Below, in pieces: positions 14,738-22,842 of a DNA stretch of 37,379 bases (the stretch's first letter is position 1; every line of letters starts with the position of its first letter). The stretch is taken from positions 1 through 37,379 of the forward strand of contig CAMDQF010000022.1 in assembly GCA_945905745.1 (NCBI GenBank). Direction: 5' to 3'. The translations under genes and the position numbers were made by a program. Origin of the DNA: Litorilinea aerophila (GTDB taxonomy: Bacteria > Chloroflexota > Anaerolineae > Caldilineales > Caldilineaceae). The notes beneath the pieces are model-generated. The model was not told the origin of the DNA. It ran no database searches and saw only the letters and a list, made by a program, of their open reading frames with translations.

Positions 14738-17700
14738 ATGCCCCGCCTGCACCTGACTGTCAACGGCATTGACCGCGAGTTGGAGGTGTCTGCCAGCCGC
14801 TTTCTGGCCGAAGTGCTGCGCTATGATTTGCGGCTGACCGGCACGAAGATCGGCTGCAACGAAGCCGAGTGCGGCGCGTGTACCGTTATCGTCAACGGCC
14901 AGCCCGTGGACTCCTGCATCTACCCCGCCTTCAAAGCCCAGAACGCAACGGTGACGACAATTGAAGGACTAGCAGGCGAGTGGCAAGTGGCAAGTGGAAG
15001 GTTGCAAGTGGAAGGTGACGATCGCTCGGCGACACCTGCCACTTTCGACCTGCCACCTGCCACCTGCCACCTTCACCCCCTCCAATCCGCCTTCGTCCTG
15101 CACGGCGCCACCCAATGCGGCTTCTGTACCCCTGGCTTTCTGATGCAGGCCAAGACGCTGCTGGACGAGAACCCCGACCCCAGCGACGACGACATCAAGC
15201 ACTGCCTGAAGGACACCTTATGCCGTTGCACGGGCTACGCCTCCATCATCAGCGCAGTGAAGGCCGCCGGTGAGCAGATGCGCACAGGCCATCTGCCCGG
15301 CCCGGTCCTGCCCCCGGTGATGGAAGCCCTGGAGCAGATCGGCCACCCCCACCAGCGCCCCGACGCAGTGGCAAAGGTGACCGGCGCGGCCCTTTACACC
15401 GATGACTATTTCTTTGACGGGATGCTGCACGGCGCGACGCTGCGCAGCGCCCATTCCCACGCCCGCATTCTCAGCATTGACACATCCGCCGCGACCGCAT
15501 TGCCCGGCGTGTACACCGTCTTGACCCACGCCGACGTGCCCGGCGATCCCCGTCACGGGCTGGTGGAGAACGACTGGCCCGTCTTTGCCGGGGGCAAATA
15601 CCCGGCGCGCTATGTGGGCGATCCCATTGCCCTGGCCGTAGCCGAGACAGAGGCATTGGCCCACCAGTCCCTGGCGCTGATTCAGGTGGAATACGAAGTC
15701 CTGCCCGCGGTCACAGATCCGGTGGCCGCCCGGCGGGAGGATGCGCCGGTTCTGCACCCGGACCGGCCCACAGGCAATCTGCTCAAGCACATCAAAGTGG
15801 CCAACGGCGACATTGCCCAGGGCTTTGCCGAGGCGGATGTGATTGTGGAGCGCACCTATCGCACGCCCATGACCGAGCACGCCTTTATGGAGCCGGAATG
15901 TTCGCTGGCGGTCCCCGCGGGCTACGACGACGAGCATCCCAAACTGACCATCTACGTGGGCAGCCAGATTCCCTACAGCGACCGGCGTCAGACAGCCAAA
16001 AGCCTGGGGCTGGAGGACGAGCAGGTGCGGGTGTTGGGCACGCTGATGGGGGGCGGCTTCGGCGGCAAGGAGGACATCGCCGGACAGATTCACGCGGCCT
16101 TGGCCGCGAAAGTGACAGGCCGACCGGTGAAAATTCTCTACAGCCGCTCGGAGAGTCTGCGCTTCCACCCCAAACGCCACGCCACTGTCATCCGGGTGAA
16201 GACCGGGGCGAAACAGGACGGAACCCTGACCGCAGTCCAGGCGGAGCTTTACGGGGACAGCGGAGCCTATGCCAGCCTGGGCGAAAAGGTGATGACCCGG
16301 GCCACCACCCACGCCACCGGGCCCTATGTGGTTGCCAACACGAAAATCGACTGCTACGCGATGTACACAAACAACGCGCCCTGCGGCGCGTTCCGGGGCT
16401 TCGGCGTCACCCAATCCGCCTTTGCCGTGGAAAGTAATATGGACATTCTGGCCGAGCTGCTGGGCATGGACCCGGCAGAGCTGCGCCGCAAAAATGCCAT
16501 GCGCGTCGGCGCGACGACGGCGACGGGGCAGCTGCTGCGCGAGAGTGTGGGGTTGTTGGAGTGTCTGGATAGAGTGGGATCGGGGATTAGGGACTGGGAA
16601 CTGGGAACTGAGAAGCCCGATCCCCGATCCCCAGTCCCCAGTCCCTGGTCCCCAGTCTCGATCGGGCCAAAACGCTACGCCTGGGGTATCGCCGCTGGCT
16701 ACAAAAACACTGGGCTGGGCGGGGGCGCGCCGGACAAATCCACCGCAGAGGTGGAGGTCTTCCCTGACGGCACTGCGGAGATCCGCACCAGCAGCGCGGA
16801 GATGGGGCAAAATTTGATCGGTGTGCTGGCCGCCTGCACAGCGGAGGAGTTGGGCTTGCCCATCGACGCGGTACGGGTGTTGGTGATGGACACAGACCGC
16901 ACGCCGGACGGCGGCCCCACCACCGCCAGCCGCCAGACGTATGTAAGCGGCAACGCGGCCCGGCTGGTCTCCCGCCAGATGCGCCAGCAGATGCAGGCTG
17001 TCCTGGCTGAAAAGTTCGACGTACACCCGGATGTCATCGCCTTTCACGAGGGGCTGGCGTACGTCGACGAAAGTCGCCTCGCACAGGTTCACGGGGCGAA
17101 TAGGGGAAACGGCACGAATGGCGATGGGGAGAGTAAGAGATTGGGAGATTGGGAGATTGGCCGACCCGATCAATCTCCCAATCTCCCAATCTCGTTCCCT
17201 ATCTTTTGCCGACGCGGTGCAGGCAATGCTCGCCGAAGGCCGGGAAGCGAAGTTGCAGTACGAGTATTGGGCGCCCAAAACCCAGCCATTGGGGACCGGC
17301 GGGGATATGCACTTTGCCTTCTCCTATGCAGTCCACGCCGCGCTGGTGAGCGTGGACACGGAGACCGGAGAGGTGGCGGTGGAGCGGGTGATCACAGGCC
17401 ACGACGTGGGGCGGGCCATCAATCCCCTCAGCCTGACCGGGCAGTTGGACGGCGGGGTGGTGATGGGGATGGGCAACGCGCTGACCGAGCATTACATTGT
17501 GGAAAACGGCGTGCCCTGGACGGAGCGGCTGGGCCAGTACAAAATGCCCGGCATCGCAATGACGCCCCAGATGACCCATTATATCGTCGAACACCAGGCC
17601 GCCGACGGTCCTTACGGCGCAAAGGGCGTGGGGGAGATCAGCTCCATCCCCATCAGCCCGGCCATCACCAATGCCATCTACAACGCGGTGGGCGTACGCT

Positions 17701-17806
17701 GTCTGGCCCTGCCCGTGGATCAGGACAGCCTGCTGCTGGCCATGAAGCGGGGCGAGCGGGAGATCGATCGGCGGTGGGGGGATTGAGTGTGGTGCGTGGT
17801 GCGTAG
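14738..17806 (+). CDS. Xanthine dehydrogenase-like [2Fe-2S]/molybdopterin hydroxylase, fused subunits, frameshifted near 17.15 kb
   Basis: A single-chain hydroxylase of the xanthine oxidase family. Residues 1-175 form the small iron-sulfur subunit with two 2Fe-2S clusters (Cys40, Cys45, Cys48, Cys60; Cys127, Cys130, Cys162, Cys164). After a short linker comes the molybdopterin subunit, with GGGFGGKEDI and CGAFRGFGVTQ. No FAD domain is present, so electrons must leave through another partner. It hydroxylates an aromatic, heterocyclic or aldehyde substrate, unknown here. ATG 14738 follows AAAGGAG. Three palindromic repeats lie inside: near 14975-15072 and 16577-16662 they are read in frame, and near 17122-17205 the frame is lost. 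The true C-terminus continues one base out of phase to 17786, so the last ~200 residues of this frame (to 17806) are spurious. Likely damaged, unless the shift is a sequencing or assembly error. Confidence 0.85.
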   Translation: MPRLHLTVNGIDRELEVSASRFLAEVLRYDLRLTGTKIGCNEAECGACTVIVNGQPVDSCIYPAFKAQNATVTTIEGLAGEWQVASGRLQVEGDDRSATPATFDLPPATCHLHPLQSAFVLHGATQCGFCTPGFLMQAKTLLDENPDPSDDDIKHCLKDTLCRCTGYASIISAVKAAGEQMRTGHLPGPVLPPVMEALEQIGHPHQRPDAVAKVTGAALYTDDYFFDGMLHGATLRSAHSHARILSIDTSAATALPGVYTVLTHADVPGDPRHGLVENDWPVFAGGKYPARYVGDPIALAVAETEALAHQSLALIQVEYEVLPAVTDPVAARREDAPVLHPDRPTGNLLKHIKVANGDIAQGFAEADVIVERTYRTPMTEHAFMEPECSLAVPAGYDDEHPKLTIYVGSQIPYSDRRQTAKSLGLEDEQVRVLGTLMGGGFGGKEDIAGQIHAALAAKVTGRPVKILYSRSESLRFHPKRHATVIRVKTGAKQDGTLTAVQAELYGDSGAYASLGEKVMTRATTHATGPYVVANTKIDCYAMYTNNAPCGAFRGFGVTQSAFAVESNMDILAELLGMDPAELRRKNAMRVGATTATGQLLRESVGLLECLDRVGSGIRDWELGTEKPDPRSPVPSPWSPVSIGPKRYAWGIAAGYKNTGLGGGAPDKSTAEVEVFPDGTAEIRTSSAEMGQNLIGVLAACTAEELGLPIDAVRVLVMDTDRTPDGGPTTASRQTYVSGNAARLVSRQMRQQMQAVLAEKFDVHPDVIAFHEGLAYVDESRLAQVHGANRGNGTNGDGESKRLGDWEIGRPDQSPNLPISFPIFCRRGAGNARRRPGSEVAVRVLGAQNPAIGDRRGYALCLLLCSPRRAGERGHGDRRGGGGAGDHRPRRGAGHQSPQPDRAVGRRGGDGDGQRADRALHCGKRRALDGAAGPVQNARHRNDAPDDPLYRRTPGRRRSLRRKGRGGDQLHPHQPGHHQCHLQRGGRTLSGPARGSGQPAAGHEAGRAGDRSAVGGLSVVRGA
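14975..15072. repeat. Heptamer-armed palindrome inside the iron-sulfur domain
   Basis: Left arm units AGTGGCA, AGTGGCA, AGTGGAA, GGTTGCA, AGTGGAA; right arm units CACCTGC, CACTTTC, GACCTGC, CACCTGC, CACCTGC. It is read through in frame, adding about 30 residues between the two 2Fe-2S cluster domains (residues 81-111), where the family normally has a short link from EGLA to LHPLQ. An unpaired Cys110 is introduced. Confidence 0.8.
16577..16662. repeat. Heptamer-armed palindrome inside the molybdopterin domain (in frame)
   Basis: Left arm units GGGATTA, GGGACTG, GGAACTG, GGAACTG; right arm units TCCCCGA, TCCCCAG, TCCCCAG, TCCCTGG, TCCCCAG. It adds about 28 residues between LLECLDRV and KRYAWGIAAG, two stretches of the molybdopterin subunit that normally sit close together. 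The frame is kept. The same unit family forms the intergenic element at 31447-31530. Confidence 0.8.
17031..17786 (+). pseudogene. C-terminal part of the molybdopterin hydroxylase in the shifted frame
   Basis: This frame carries the missing end of the molybdopterin subunit. From about 17200 it reads SLSFADAVQAML, GGDMHFAFSYAVHAALV, GHDVGRAINP, GQLDGGVVMGMGNAL and the active-site loop GAKGVGEISSIPISPAITNA with its conserved Glu. It stops at 17786. The reading frame is open upstream to 17031, but residues before the repeat look unlike the family and no ribosome site was found, so this is a fragment of the 14738 gene and not an independent gene. Rejoining the two frames within the 17122-17205 repeat restores a normal protein of about 1015 residues. 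Confidence 0.8.
17122..17205. repeat. Octamer-armed palindrome at the frameshift
   Basis: Three exact copies of GAGATTGG (17137-17160) face three reverse-complement units (17171-17193), giving a perfect 23-bp stem with an 11-nt loop. Weaker pairing extends outward to about 17122 and 17205 with unequal arm lengths. The reading frame moves by one base across it. The 57-bp core is a multiple of three, so the shift must come from the uneven flanks or a repeat-slippage indel. Confidence 0.75.
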
Positions 17807-17853
17807 TTCGTGAACTGGTAGTGGTAGTGGTTCACGCACTACGCATTACGTTT
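17787..17853. repeat. Heptamer-armed palindrome after the hydroxylase
   Basis: Units GTGGTGC, GTGGTGC, GTAGTTC, GTGAACT on the left face TTCACGC, ACTACGC, ATTACG on the right. It begins directly after the hydroxylase stop codon and is followed by TTTTAGG, so it could end transcription. A relative lies at 18832-18872. Confidence 0.65.
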
Positions 17854-17912
17854 TAGGATGGAAAATGAGAAACGGTTTGTCCCTTTGAAATTGACTGAAG
17901 TTGGAGATGACA

Positions 17913-18809
17913 ATGCAACCCAATGGCACGAATGGCCCTTCCCCCCGCCCCTTTCCCGCGTTGACCGCGGCCCAGCGCTATCACTTCGATGTCTACGGCT
18001 ATGTGGTCATCGAAAATACGCTGACGGAAAACGAAGTGGGAACCCTGCGGGAGGCGTTGCAGAAGCTCAAGCGGGACCTCGTGGCGACCGGTGAGCCGAC
18101 CCGCGCAGTTGTGCGCAACGCGCGTGCCTCCGCACACAAACCCCACCACATCCACCTCTCCCACGTGATGGAGAGCGACCCGGCCATTCTGGACTATCTG
18201 GCCCATCCCCGGCTGGTGGCGATGGTGGAAGAGGTGGTGGGCGGCTCGGTGCGCATCGAGGAATCGGAAGCGATTATCAATTCCCGTGACCCCAACGCTG
18301 ACCCGGACGCGCCCCTCCGCTACGGCTTCCACGCGGGAACCCGGCCTCAGTATGGAACCTACACGGAAAATGGCCTCTACCACTGCAATTTCGTCAAGAC
18401 CCTGACCAATCTGACCGATCTCGGCCCGGATGACGGGGGGACGGTCTGCATTGCGGGCAGCCACAAAATCCAGTGCAGCCAGGAGGATATCATTGCCTGT
18501 GCCTACGAGGACCCGTCGCTCATCCATCAGGTGATCGCGCCGGCTGGCTCGACGCTCCTCTTCGGCGAAGCGCTGATCCACGCCACCGGGCGCATCCGCA
18601 GCGACAAGGAGCGGGTGATTGTCATCGGCGGCTATACGCCCCCCATGTTCCAGGCGTGGGATGGCCAGGAACCCAGCGCCGAATTTGTAGCCCAGACGCC
18701 GGAGAGCCTGCGCCCGCTCGTCACTGGCAGTGACAAATGGCAATGGAAACAGCGCTTCCGCACGCTGGCGATGCGTGCGCAGACCGATGCCTCGCACACA
18801 GCGGCGTAA
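17913..18809 (+). CDS. Phytanoyl-CoA dioxygenase (PhyH) family protein
   Basis: A 298-residue cytoplasmic protein of the PhyH branch of Fe(II)/2-oxoglutarate enzymes. It begins with the family opening YHFDVYGYVVIENTLT and has the core DDGGTVCIAGSHK, followed by APAGSTLLFGEALIHATG, which contains the distal metal-ligand His, and an Arg (RIRSDKERV) suited to bind 2-oxoglutarate. The first metal-binding motif, normally HxD, is not visible: the candidate positions read FHAG and YHCN. Some subfamilies of marine and soil bacteria share this divergence, so activity is likely but not certain. GGAG at 17903-17906 with 6 nt to the ATG at 17913 sets the start; ATG 17907 would overlap poorly with it. Flanked by two copies of the same palindrome family. 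Confidence 0.82.
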   Translation: MQPNGTNGPSPRPFPALTAAQRYHFDVYGYVVIENTLTENEVGTLREALQKLKRDLVATGEPTRAVVRNARASAHKPHHIHLSHVMESDPAILDYLAHPRLVAMVEEVVGGSVRIEESEAIINSRDPNADPDAPLRYGFHAGTRPQYGTYTENGLYHCNFVKTLTNLTDLGPDDGGTVCIAGSHKIQCSQEDIIACAYEDPSLIHQVIAPAGSTLLFGEALIHATGRIRSDKERVIVIGGYTPPMFQAWDGQEPSAEFVAQTPESLRPLVTGSDKWQWKQRFRTLAMRAQTDASHTAA

Positions 18810-18831
18810 AGCGGCCAGTGGTTTTCCTGGT

Positions 18832-18872
18832 ACGTGGTGCGTGAACCGGTAGATGAACTACGCACTACGTCA
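18832..18872. repeat. Short palindrome related to 17787-17853
   Basis: ACGTGGTGCGTGAAC on the left faces GAACTACGCACTACGT on the right with a short loop. It follows the PhyH stop codon and uses the same unit family as the element on the other side of that gene. Confidence 0.55.
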
Positions 18873-18982
18873 CTATCTTTTGGCTTACTTGCGCCGGGCT
18901 GCACGAGTTTGAAGAAGTACCCTGCGCCTATTGGGTTAATATCTATTTGAGTGGAACCTCTGAAAAGTCTGACTTGAAAATA

Positions 18983-19072
18983 GGACGCTGATGGCGCTGA
19001 AAAAGATGATTGACGCTGATAAAATCTGCGCAGATCAGTTGTTTCTGCGTGAATCTGCGTCCCGCTTTTCAT
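18983..19072. repeat. GACGCTGAT-type palindrome before the aldo/keto reductase
   Basis: Degenerate ~10-nt units (GGACGCTGAT, TGACGCTGAT) on the left face TCTGCGTGAATCTGCGTCCC on the right. Relatives lie at 20769-20845, 29112-29206 and 33987-34056. The rest of the 18810-19120 gap shows no gene. Confidence 0.55.
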
Positions 19073-19120
19073 TGCTGATTGTGCCCCCTAGGGCATGAAC
19101 ACTAACCAGGAGCAAAAAAG

Positions 19121-20143
19121 ATGAGTAACATTCCGACGCGCATGATTGGCAGAACAGGCGCTTCTGTCACACAGGTGGGGCTGGGGTGCGCCCCGCTGGG
19201 CGATCTCTTTGATGAACTGAGCGAAACCCAGGCCCAGGCTACCCTGCAAGCGGCTTGGGACGCGGGCGTGCGCTATTTTGACACCGCCCCCTTCTACGGC
19301 TACGGTAAGAGCGAACACCGGCTGGGCACTTTTCTGCGCCAGCAGCCCCGCAGCGACTTTGTGATTTCGACCAAAGTAGGGCGTGTCTTGCGGGCGGCGC
19401 GCAACTGGCAGAGCTTCGACAAAGCCGGATGGGTGGGCGGTCTGCCCTTTGAGTTTGACGTTGACTTCACCTACGACGGCATTATGCGCTCGGTGGAGGA
19501 CAGCCTGCAACGGCTCAGTCTGCCCTCGGTGGATCTGTTGGTGATCCACGATCTGGATTTCTACTTCCACAAGAACGAAGCCCGTGTCAACGCCTATCTG
19601 AACCAGCTTTTTACCAGCGGTTGGCGGGCGCTGGATGAGCTGCGGCGCAACAAAGTGATCAAAGGTGTGGGCGCGGGGATCAACGAACAGGGGATGATCC
19701 CGCGCTTTTTGAATCTGGTGGAGCTGGATTTCTTTCTGGTTGCCAATGGCTACAATCTGTTGACCCAGGCCATGCTGGAAAGTGAGTTCCCGCGCTGCGC
19801 CGAGCAGGGCATCTCGGTGATCATCGGGGCGGTCTTTGCGTCGGGTATTTTGGCCACGGGTGCGGTCCCTGGGGCGCGCTACTTCTATGCGCCTGCTTCG
19901 GATGAGATTCTGGCAAAGACGCGCCAGATCGAAGCACTTTGTCGCCGTCACCAGGTCTCTTTGCCCGCAACCGCGCTCCAATTCCTGCTCGCCAATCCCA
20001 TCGTCGCAGCGATTATCCCTGGGGCGCAGACGCCAGAGCATGTGCAGTCAAATACCAGACTGGTGCAGCAGCCGATCCCGGCTGAGTTTTGGGCAGAGAT
20101 AAAGGCCACAGGTCTGTTGGCTGAGGACGCGCCGACGCCGTGA
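19121..20143 (+). CDS. Aldo/keto reductase
   Basis: A 340-residue NAD(P)H-dependent oxidoreductase of the aldo/keto reductase barrel fold, closest in feel to the fucose/galactose dehydrogenase and pyridoxal dehydrogenase group. The catalytic tetrad is complete: Asp54 and Tyr59 in YFDTAPFYGYGKSEHRLG, Lys85 in ISTKVGR and His143 in LLVIHDLD. The C-terminal cofactor region includes IIPGAQTPEHVQSN. It interconverts a sugar or aldehyde and its alcohol or lactone; the substrate is not determinable. The ATG follows AGGAG. It is close-packed with the downstream GNAT gene (43 nt). Confidence 0.88.
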   Translation: MSNIPTRMIGRTGASVTQVGLGCAPLGDLFDELSETQAQATLQAAWDAGVRYFDTAPFYGYGKSEHRLGTFLRQQPRSDFVISTKVGRVLRAARNWQSFDKAGWVGGLPFEFDVDFTYDGIMRSVEDSLQRLSLPSVDLLVIHDLDFYFHKNEARVNAYLNQLFTSGWRALDELRRNKVIKGVGAGINEQGMIPRFLNLVELDFFLVANGYNLLTQAMLESEFPRCAEQGISVIIGAVFASGILATGAVPGARYFYAPASDEILAKTRQIEALCRRHQVSLPATALQFLLANPIVAAIIPGAQTPEHVQSNTRLVQQPIPAEFWAEIKATGLLAEDAPTP

Positions 20144-20186
20144 TGCCCGGTATTTGCAGAAAACAGTGCATAATGGAGTCATTGCC

Positions 20187-20801
20187 ATGCTTGAAATGAC
20201 GCAAACGCCCGCATCCCTCCCACCCAGTCCCCAGCAGTTGCAGATGGTCTGGCCGCCAGAGCGTTTGCGTTTGTCCCCGCCGGTGACGCTGCATCCCGAC
20301 TACGAAGTGCGCGCCTACCGGCCCGGCGGTGAGGACGAGGCGGGCTGGTACCGGCTGATGGAACTGGCCGGTTTTGGCATTTGGGACGAAGAGCGGCTGG
20401 CCCCGATTTTTGCCCGCATTCTGCCCAACGGCTGGTTCTTCGCCTTGCATCGGGAGACCGGGACGCTGGCGGCGTCGGCTATGGCCTGCCACGAACCCCG
20501 GCCCCTGCACCCCTTCGGCGGCGCGCTCAACTGGGTCTGCGGCGACCCGGCCCACCGGGGCAAAGGGCTGGGGGTGAGCGTCTGCGCCGCGGTCACGGCC
20601 CGTCTGCTGGCCGCTGGCTACGAGGATGTCTACCTGCTCACCGACGATTTTCGGCTGCCAGCCATTTCCATCTATCTCCGACTTGGCTATCAGCCCTTCC
20701 TCTTCGCGGCGGATATGGAGGAGCGTTGGTGGGCAGTCCACGTACAATTAGGGCAAACCAAGCCAGAAATCAGGACGCAGATAAACGCTGATAAACGCTG
20801 A
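20187..20801 (+). CDS. GNAT-family N-acetyltransferase
   Basis: A 204-residue acetyl-CoA-dependent transferase. The GNAT core spans about residues 40-185, with acetyl-CoA-binding motif A in DPAHRGKGLGVSVCAA and motif B in DFRLPAISIYLRLGYQPF. The layout resembles mycothiol-synthase-like and other small-molecule GNATs; the acceptor is unknown. ATG 20187 follows GGAG (20174-20177); an upstream in-frame ATG overlaps the reductase tail and lacks a ribosome site. The last ~12 codons and the TGA lie in the palindrome at 20769-20845, so the charged C-terminal tail is repeat-derived. Confidence 0.75.
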   Translation: MLEMTQTPASLPPSPQQLQMVWPPERLRLSPPVTLHPDYEVRAYRPGGEDEAGWYRLMELAGFGIWDEERLAPIFARILPNGWFFALHRETGTLAASAMACHEPRPLHPFGGALNWVCGDPAHRGKGLGVSVCAAVTARLLAAGYEDVYLLTDDFRLPAISIYLRLGYQPFLFAADMEERWWAVHVQLGQTKPEIRTQINADKR

Positions 20802-20845
20802 TTTTATCCGGGAAATCCATCCTTTCCGTGTTTATCCGCGTTCCA
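20769..20845. repeat. Decamer-armed palindrome over the GNAT stop codon
   Basis: Left units CGCAGATAAA, CGCTGATAAA and CGCTGATTTT lie opposite TTTCCGTGTTTATCCGCG. It covers the 3' end of the GNAT gene and most of the gap before the aminotransferase. Confidence 0.65.
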
Positions 20846-20871
20846 TTCCCCATCCACAGGAGACCCCACCC

Positions 20872-22212
20872 GTGCAACTGACCGAACGCCAGACCCGCCT
20901 GCTGCGCAATACATTCATCGACTACCAGCAGACCGAAGAATTTCTCAAAAACCCCCTGATTGTCGAGCGGGCCAAAGGCCTGTATTACTGGGACACCGAT
21001 GGCAAGGACTATTTCGACGCCATCGGCGGCATTTTTGTGGCTTCCCTGGGCCATGGACATCCCCGGCTGCTGGAGGCCATGCGCACCCAAATGGAGCGGA
21101 TGAGCTTTGCCCCGCCCCTCCACGGCATTTCCGAGGTGACCCTGGAATTCGGCGAGCGCCTGGCCGAAGTGACACCAGGCAATCTCAACTTTATCAAACC
21201 CTTTAGCGGCGGCTCGGAATCGGTAGAGGCAGCGCTCAAGTTCACCCGCCAATATTTCAAGCAGACCGGCCATCCGGGCAAATACAAATTTGTCAGCCGC
21301 TACTTCGGCTATCACGGCGGCACACTGGGCGCTATGTCGGCCAGCGGTACTGGCCCCCGCAAGACCCCCTTTGAACCCCAGATGGCCGGCTTCCTCAAAG
21401 TCTTCCCGCCCACCTGGTACCGAGACCGCTTTGACTCCTGGGAGGAGTGCAATCGCTTCGCGGCCCGGATGTTCGAGGATGTGATCCGCAACGAAGACCC
21501 GGAGACCGTCGCGGGCATAATCGTCGAACCCATCGGCAACACCGGCGGCATCATCACCCCGACTGCCGAGTATTTCCAGATTCTGCGGGAGATCGCGGAT
21601 CGCTACAATGTGATCCTCATTTTTGACGAGATCATCACCGGCTTTGCCCGCACCGGGCGGATGTTTGCGGCCCAGACCTTTGGCGTGACGCCGGATATTA
21701 TCTGTGGCGGCAAAGGGCTGTCCAGCGGGATGATTCCCCTGGGCGCGCTGATGGCGAAGGAGGAGATGGGCGAGGCTTTTCTCGGCCCCGGCGAAGCAAA
21801 TGTGAACTTTGCCCACGGCCACACCTTTGCGGGCAATCCCCTGGCCTGTGCCGTGGGCATTGCCGTGCTGGATGAGATTGCCGAGAAGAAGCTCGACGAA
21901 AAGGCCCAACAGATGGGCGACTATCTGGCGGCGCGGCTGGGGGAACTCTCCAAATACGGGGTCATCCGGGAGGTGCGGGGCAAAGGGATGCTGCGGGGTG
22001 TGGAGTTGACGAAAGATGCTGCTACCCTGGAACCCTTCCCTGCCCTGGGCACGGCGCTGAAAAAGACGGCCCTTTCCAATGGGCTGATTATGCGCATCGA
22101 CCCCAACTGGTTTGCCGTGGCCCCCGCGCTGATCGCCGAAAAGTCGGACATCGACGAACTGTTCAACCGCATCGACCGCAGCCTGGCCGAAGCGTTGGAG
22201 ATGGTCGGGTAA
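20872..22212 (+). CDS. Class III pyridoxal-phosphate aminotransferase
   Basis: A 446-residue fold-type I transaminase of the omega-amino-acid group (4-aminobutyrate, beta-alanine, taurine or similar donor). PLP-binding features are FSGGSESVEAALK, YFGYHGGT, Asp252 in LIFDEIITGFARTG and the Schiff-base Lys281 in CGGKGLSSG. Length and motif order are normal. The start is a GTG preceded by AGGAGA at 10 nt; no nearer ATG keeps the N-terminal helix. It likely transfers the amino group of a small amine or omega-amino acid to pyruvate or 2-oxoglutarate; donor not assigned. It is separated from the GNAT gene only by the palindrome. Confidence 0.88.
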   Translation: MQLTERQTRLLRNTFIDYQQTEEFLKNPLIVERAKGLYYWDTDGKDYFDAIGGIFVASLGHGHPRLLEAMRTQMERMSFAPPLHGISEVTLEFGERLAEVTPGNLNFIKPFSGGSESVEAALKFTRQYFKQTGHPGKYKFVSRYFGYHGGTLGAMSASGTGPRKTPFEPQMAGFLKVFPPTWYRDRFDSWEECNRFAARMFEDVIRNEDPETVAGIIVEPIGNTGGIITPTAEYFQILREIADRYNVILIFDEIITGFARTGRMFAAQTFGVTPDIICGGKGLSSGMIPLGALMAKEEMGEAFLGPGEANVNFAHGHTFAGNPLACAVGIAVLDEIAEKKLDEKAQQMGDYLAARLGELSKYGVIREVRGKGMLRGVELTKDAATLEPFPALGTALKKTALSNGLIMRIDPNWFAVAPALIAEKSDIDELFNRIDRSLAEALEMVG

Positions 22213-22277
22213 AAGCTGACGAGTAAAAGGTGAAGCGTGAGAACATATGATCTGATTTCACGTTTCACCTTTCTCAC
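22211..22277. repeat. Palindrome after the aminotransferase, likely terminator
   Basis: AAAGGTGAAGCGTGAGA on the left pairs imperfectly with TTTCACGTTTCACCTTTCTC on the right. It overlaps the aminotransferase stop codon by a base or two. Units are again about 7 nt. Confidence 0.55.
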
Positions 22278-22327
22278 ATCTGGACGCAAGAGGAGTGACG
22301 AGAATATTGCACTGCTGCTCCTCCCAA

Positions 22328-22356
22328 TTGACAGAATCGGCTGCCAATGTTACCTT
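22328..22356 (+). promoter_or_regulatory. Possible osmC promoter
   Basis: An exact TTGACA (22328-22333) is followed 17 nt later by TACCTT (22351-22356), about 60 nt before the OsmC start. The -10 box is poor. Confidence 0.4.
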
Positions 22357-22417
22357 TCGAGCAGGCAACTGCCACAACTAAAAACTTGATCCATTACTAT
22401 CCGAAGGAGACTATTTG

Positions 22418-22837
22418 ATGTCTATTCGCAATTCCTCTGCTACCTGGAAAGGCACCCTGAAAGAGGGCGCGGGCACGATGACTATCGGCCCCGGCCACTA
22501 CGAAGGCCCCTTCACCTTTGCTTCCCGCTTTGAGAGCGGCAATGGCACGAACCCGGAAGAACTGGTCGGCGCAGCCCACGCCGGCTGCTACTCCATGTTC
22601 CTCTCTGCGCTGCTCACGGGCAACGGCACGCCGCCCGTGCGCGTCACCACCACCGCCACCGTCCATCTGGAAGCAGGCCCCACCATCACCCGTATCGATC
22701 TGGTCTGCGAAGCCGACGTGCCCGGCATCTCTGCCGAGAAATTCGCTGAACTTTCCATCGACGCCAAGGCCAAATGCCCCATCTCCAAAGCCCTGGCTGC
22801 GGTGGAGACGGTGACGCTGGACGCCAAGCTAGTCTAG
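22418..22837 (+). CDS. osmC: OsmC-family peroxiredoxin
   Basis: A 139-residue cytoplasmic thiol peroxidase. The two reactive cysteines are present: Cys57 in GAAHAGCYSMFLS and Cys120 in AKCPISKAL, with Glu47/Glu48 in NPEELVGAAHAGC near the first. OsmC reduces organic hydroperoxides and is usually induced by osmotic or oxidative stress. The length fits the OsmC (not Ohr) branch. The ATG follows AAGGAGA; the TTG one codon upstream is unlikely. It stands alone, with its own possible promoter and a strong stem-loop after it. Confidence 0.9.
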   Translation: MSIRNSSATWKGTLKEGAGTMTIGPGHYEGPFTFASRFESGNGTNPEELVGAAHAGCYSMFLSALLTGNGTPPVRVTTTATVHLEAGPTITRIDLVCEADVPGISAEKFAELSIDAKAKCPISKALAAVETVTLDAKLV

Positions 22838-22842
22838 TAGAA

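Noticed and set aside
17122..17205. Programmed ribosomal frameshifting in the hydroxylase
   Set aside because: No slippery heptamer of the usual type was seen at the shift, and the coincidence with a repeat insertion makes mutation or sequence error more likely. It is not excluded.
18632..19072. A 146-codon minus-strand frame running from the PhyH gene into the repeat
   Set aside because: It is composed of repeat translation and antisense PhyH, with no ribosome site.
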